NCBI GenBank assembly: GCA_009839505.1
Contig: VXPO01000131.1
Location: 1 to 52,250 of the forward strand
Direction: 5' to 3'
DNA: 52,250 bases
From: Gammaproteobacteria bacterium
GTDB taxonomy: Bacteria > Pseudomonadota > Gammaproteobacteria > Pseudomonadales > Azotimanducaceae
Positions 50,293 to 52,250 of this stretch are shown here, piece by piece (position 1 is the first letter of the stretch; each line of letters opens with the position of its first letter). The notes below the pieces were generated by a model. That model did no database searches and was not told the DNA's origin. It saw nothing but the letters and a program-made list of their open reading frames with translations. The position numbers and the translations under genes were made by a program.

Positions 50293-52117
50293 CCCGCAAG
50301 ATACGCCTGCGAGCGGTCGCGATCTCGACGCCATGCCCGCTGCCTTGCCGTCCATGTGGCGGGCGGTCAAACGCGGTTTCGCCGCGGAGCCCGCCCTTCT
50401 GGTCATCGCCTTCGTGCTGTCCCTGCTGGCGGCCTTGCCCGACGCCTTGATGGCACTGTGGCTGAAGTTTCTCGCCGACGGACTGCTCGGCGGCGTGCCG
50501 ACCCTGGTCGTCGTCGCCGCGGCGGGGCTTGCCGTATCCGCGACGCTGACCTGGGTGTTGCGGGTCGTCAGCGACCGCACCCAGCGCCGTTTCCGCGACC
50601 GGGTAACCATTGCGCTGGAGTCGCATGTGGCCGAACTCCAGGCGAGCGTGGTGACGGTGGAACACCACGAACGACCCGACTACCTGGATCGGCTGGCGAT
50701 TCTGCGCGACCAGGTGTTCGTGCTCGATCACATGTATCTGTCGATGTTCACCACTTGCGGCTGGATCCTTCGCCTCGCGGTGACCATCGTCCTGTTGGTG
50801 TCGATCCATCCCGCGCTGGCCGCCTTGGTATTGTTCGCCGCGCCCACGGTTGCCACTTCGTCGTGGCGACCGGCGGTGGAACGGGCTGCCGAAGAGGCAG
50901 GCGCGCAGGCACAGCGCCTCGCGAAGCACCTGTTCGACACCGCCACCACAGCGCCGCCGGGCAAGGAGGTCCGCGTCGCGGGAATCGGCGAACGGCTCGT
51001 TGGCGACCGGCGCGCGGCCTGGGAACGTTGGTACGGTGGTGTCGCGAAGGCGCGTTGGGGCAGCGCCGCTTGGCACACCGCGGGTTGGGCCGTGTTCGGT
51101 GTTGGCTACGTGGGCGCGGTGATCTTCGTCTCGACCGTCGTCGATGCCTCGCCCGGGGAAGTGCTTCTCGTACTAGCGGCGGGATCTCGGTTGTCGGCGT
51201 ACATCAGTGCAACGGTGGGCGAGATCGGTTTCCTGCGGGGCATCTGGATGGATGGTTCGAAACGGCTGGCATGGCTGGAGGACTACGCGGCGGCCAAGGC
51301 GCAGGTGGCGGATCTCCGAGTTCCCGAGGGGATCAGCGAAGGAATCTCGCTGAAGAACGTCTCCTTCGCGTATCCAGGCACGGACAAGCTCGTGTTGAAG
51401 AACGTCGACCTGGACCTGCCGGCCGGTACCGTGGTGGCGCTGGTTGGCGAAAACGGCGCCGGCAAGACCACGCTCGTGAAACTCCTGGCCAAGATGTACG
51501 AGCCCGTGGCCGGACGGATCCTCGTCGACGGCGCGGAACTGGCACGCATGCCGGCGCCCCGCTGGCGGGAGCGTCTCGCGGGCGCGTTCCAGGACTTCTT
51601 CCGTTTCGAATTCCCCGCCCAGCGGACGGTGGGGCTCGGCGACGTCGCGCGTGCAGACGAGCGCACTGCGGTCGAGACGGCGATTGGCCGTGCCGGTGCC
51701 GAAGATGTGGTGGCTACGCTGACGGACGGTCTCGATACCCAACTCGGGCCGACCTGGCCGAACGGTGTCGAGGTGAGTTTCGGCCAATGGCAGAAGCTCT
51801 CACTCGCTCGCGGGTTCATGCGCGACGAGCCGTTGCTACTGGTGCTGGACGAACCAACGGCGGCGCTGGACGCGGAGACCGAGCACGCTTTGTTCGAGCG
51901 CTTCGCCAATGCGGCCAAGGACGGCGGTACGTCCCGTGGGCGCATCACGCTGTTCGTCTCCCATCGGTTCAGCACGGTGCGCATGGCCGATCTCATCGTC
52001 GTCATGGACGGCGCACGCGTAGTGGAGATCGGCAGCCACGAGGATCTGATGGCCGGCGGCGGCCATTATGCTGAGCTTTACGCGATCCAGGCCGCGGCGT
52101 ATCGGCGAAGCCCGTAG
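50279..52117 (+). CDS. ABC half-transporter, fourth in the operon
   Basis: A 612-residue half-transporter starting at ATG 50279, with a GAGGAGGGG ribosome binding site inside the preceding gene. Six membrane spans occupy about 45-320. The ATPase has Walker A GENGAGKT (about 389), Walker B LLVLDEPTAALD (about 521) and H-loop VSHRFST. The signature is altered to VSFGQWQK, while its partner keeps LSGGQ, an asymmetry common in heterodimeric exporters with one slow site. It is similar in layout to ABC three, and both carry an FQDF.RFE.P stretch after the Q-loop, so the two are paralogues. It ends the operon, just before a repeat. Confidence 0.87.
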   Translation: MSSTSPQDTPASGRDLDAMPAALPSMWRAVKRGFAAEPALLVIAFVLSLLAALPDALMALWLKFLADGLLGGVPTLVVVAAAGLAVSATLTWVLRVVSDRTQRRFRDRVTIALESHVAELQASVVTVEHHERPDYLDRLAILRDQVFVLDHMYLSMFTTCGWILRLAVTIVLLVSIHPALAALVLFAAPTVATSSWRPAVERAAEEAGAQAQRLAKHLFDTATTAPPGKEVRVAGIGERLVGDRRAAWERWYGGVAKARWGSAAWHTAGWAVFGVGYVGAVIFVSTVVDASPGEVLLVLAAGSRLSAYISATVGEIGFLRGIWMDGSKRLAWLEDYAAAKAQVADLRVPEGISEGISLKNVSFAYPGTDKLVLKNVDLDLPAGTVVALVGENGAGKTTLVKLLAKMYEPVAGRILVDGAELARMPAPRWRERLAGAFQDFFRFEFPAQRTVGLGDVARADERTAVETAIGRAGAEDVVATLTDGLDTQLGPTWPNGVEVSFGQWQKLSLARGFMRDEPLLLVLDEPTAALDAETEHALFERFANAAKDGGTSRGRITLFVSHRFSTVRMADLIVVMDGARVVEIGSHEDLMAGGGHYAELYAIQAAAYRRSP

Positions 52118-52187
52118 CGCCCCAAAGCCGTCCCCGGGGCTTCGCTTCGCTGTGCCCTGGGGTTCGCCTCCGGCCCAGCCACGCCGA
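52111..52187. repeat. Dispersed intergenic repeat, copy 2
   Basis: Reverse complement of 3484-3556 with a few base changes. A stem persists: CCCCGGGGC at 52132-52140 pairs with GCCCTGGGG at 52154-52162, one G-U pair. The bases differ from copy 1 but still pair. As at copy 1, it follows the end of a gene directly and overlaps the last codons of the ABC gene. Confidence 0.8.
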
Positions 52188-52249
52188 CCTTGCATGGACC
52201 AACCGCGCCCGGTCGCTTACGCTCCCGGTCGCGTTTGTTCCATGCAAGG
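52188..52249. repeat. Long imperfect palindrome at the contig end
   Basis: CCTTGCATGGA at 52188 is matched by TCCATGCAAGG ending at 52249. The complementarity continues inward with two mismatches (CAACCGCG against CGCGTTTG), giving a stem of about 20 bp. The loop contains CCCGGTCGC twice as a direct repeat. It is the type of structure found in REP/BIME or MITE ends. Only one end may be visible, since the window stops. Confidence 0.7.
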
Positions 52250-52250
52250 G

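Overview
The window is 52 kb of high-GC bacterial chromosome, densely coded, with no rRNA, tRNA, CRISPR array or prophage that I can see. It probably comes from an uncultured, aerobic, heterotrophic proteobacterium, most likely a gammaproteobacterium. The evidence is the YejBE-type peptide permeases, two large TonB-dependent receptors, a FdsGBA-type NAD formate dehydrogenase, a yefM-yoeB module and a LexA box close to the gammaproteobacterial consensus. This placement is inference. The first ~80 bases are homopolymer-rich and look like a poor contig end.

Layout. 83-2433: the end of a peptide-binding protein and its two permeases. 2541-6912: an SDR, then a Baeyer-Villiger monooxygenase / phosphotransferase pair on the minus strand. 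7001-10480: a possible tiny membrane protein, an exported minimal ATP-dependent DNA ligase, a small membrane protein, and a DUF222-HNH endonuclease behind a LexA box. 10902-16900: an acyl-CoA/small-acid cluster (carboxyltransferase, nitronate monooxygenase, two DsbA-fold isomerase-like proteins, NIPSNAP, two unusual crotonases). 16969-24416: a PEGA lipoprotein, yefM-yoeB, and a compact formate dehydrogenase operon read fdsG-fdsB-fdsA-fdhD-mobA. 24498-24937: two opposed arrays of a 25-bp repeat. 24965-29053: a malate/lactate-type dehydrogenase, then PhyH dioxygenase / unknown protein / phosphonate-ester-hydrolase-like sulfatase. 29073-29261: a small inverted-repeat element. 29256-38648: a CRTAC1-like lipoprotein coupled to a TPR lipoprotein, then two tandem paralogous TonB-dependent receptors with similar leaders. 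39050-40405: a transposase-like protein that has lost its catalytic signature. 40553-52117: a one-direction cluster SDR-SDR-PhyH-ABC-ABC-hydroxyacid dehydrogenase-ABC-ABC, followed by repeats.

How the genes fit together. Most metabolic genes fit oxidation of complex organic molecules: uptake through TonB receptors and the peptide importer, oxygenation by BVMO and PhyH enzymes, CoA-ester chemistry by crotonases, SDRs and a carboxyltransferase, and formate oxidation to NADH. The parts least explained by known systems are the four-ABC operon with an embedded dehydrogenase, the two crotonases missing both catalytic glutamates, the PhyH / unknown / sulfatase operon, the degenerate transposase-like gene and the 25-bp repeat arrays.
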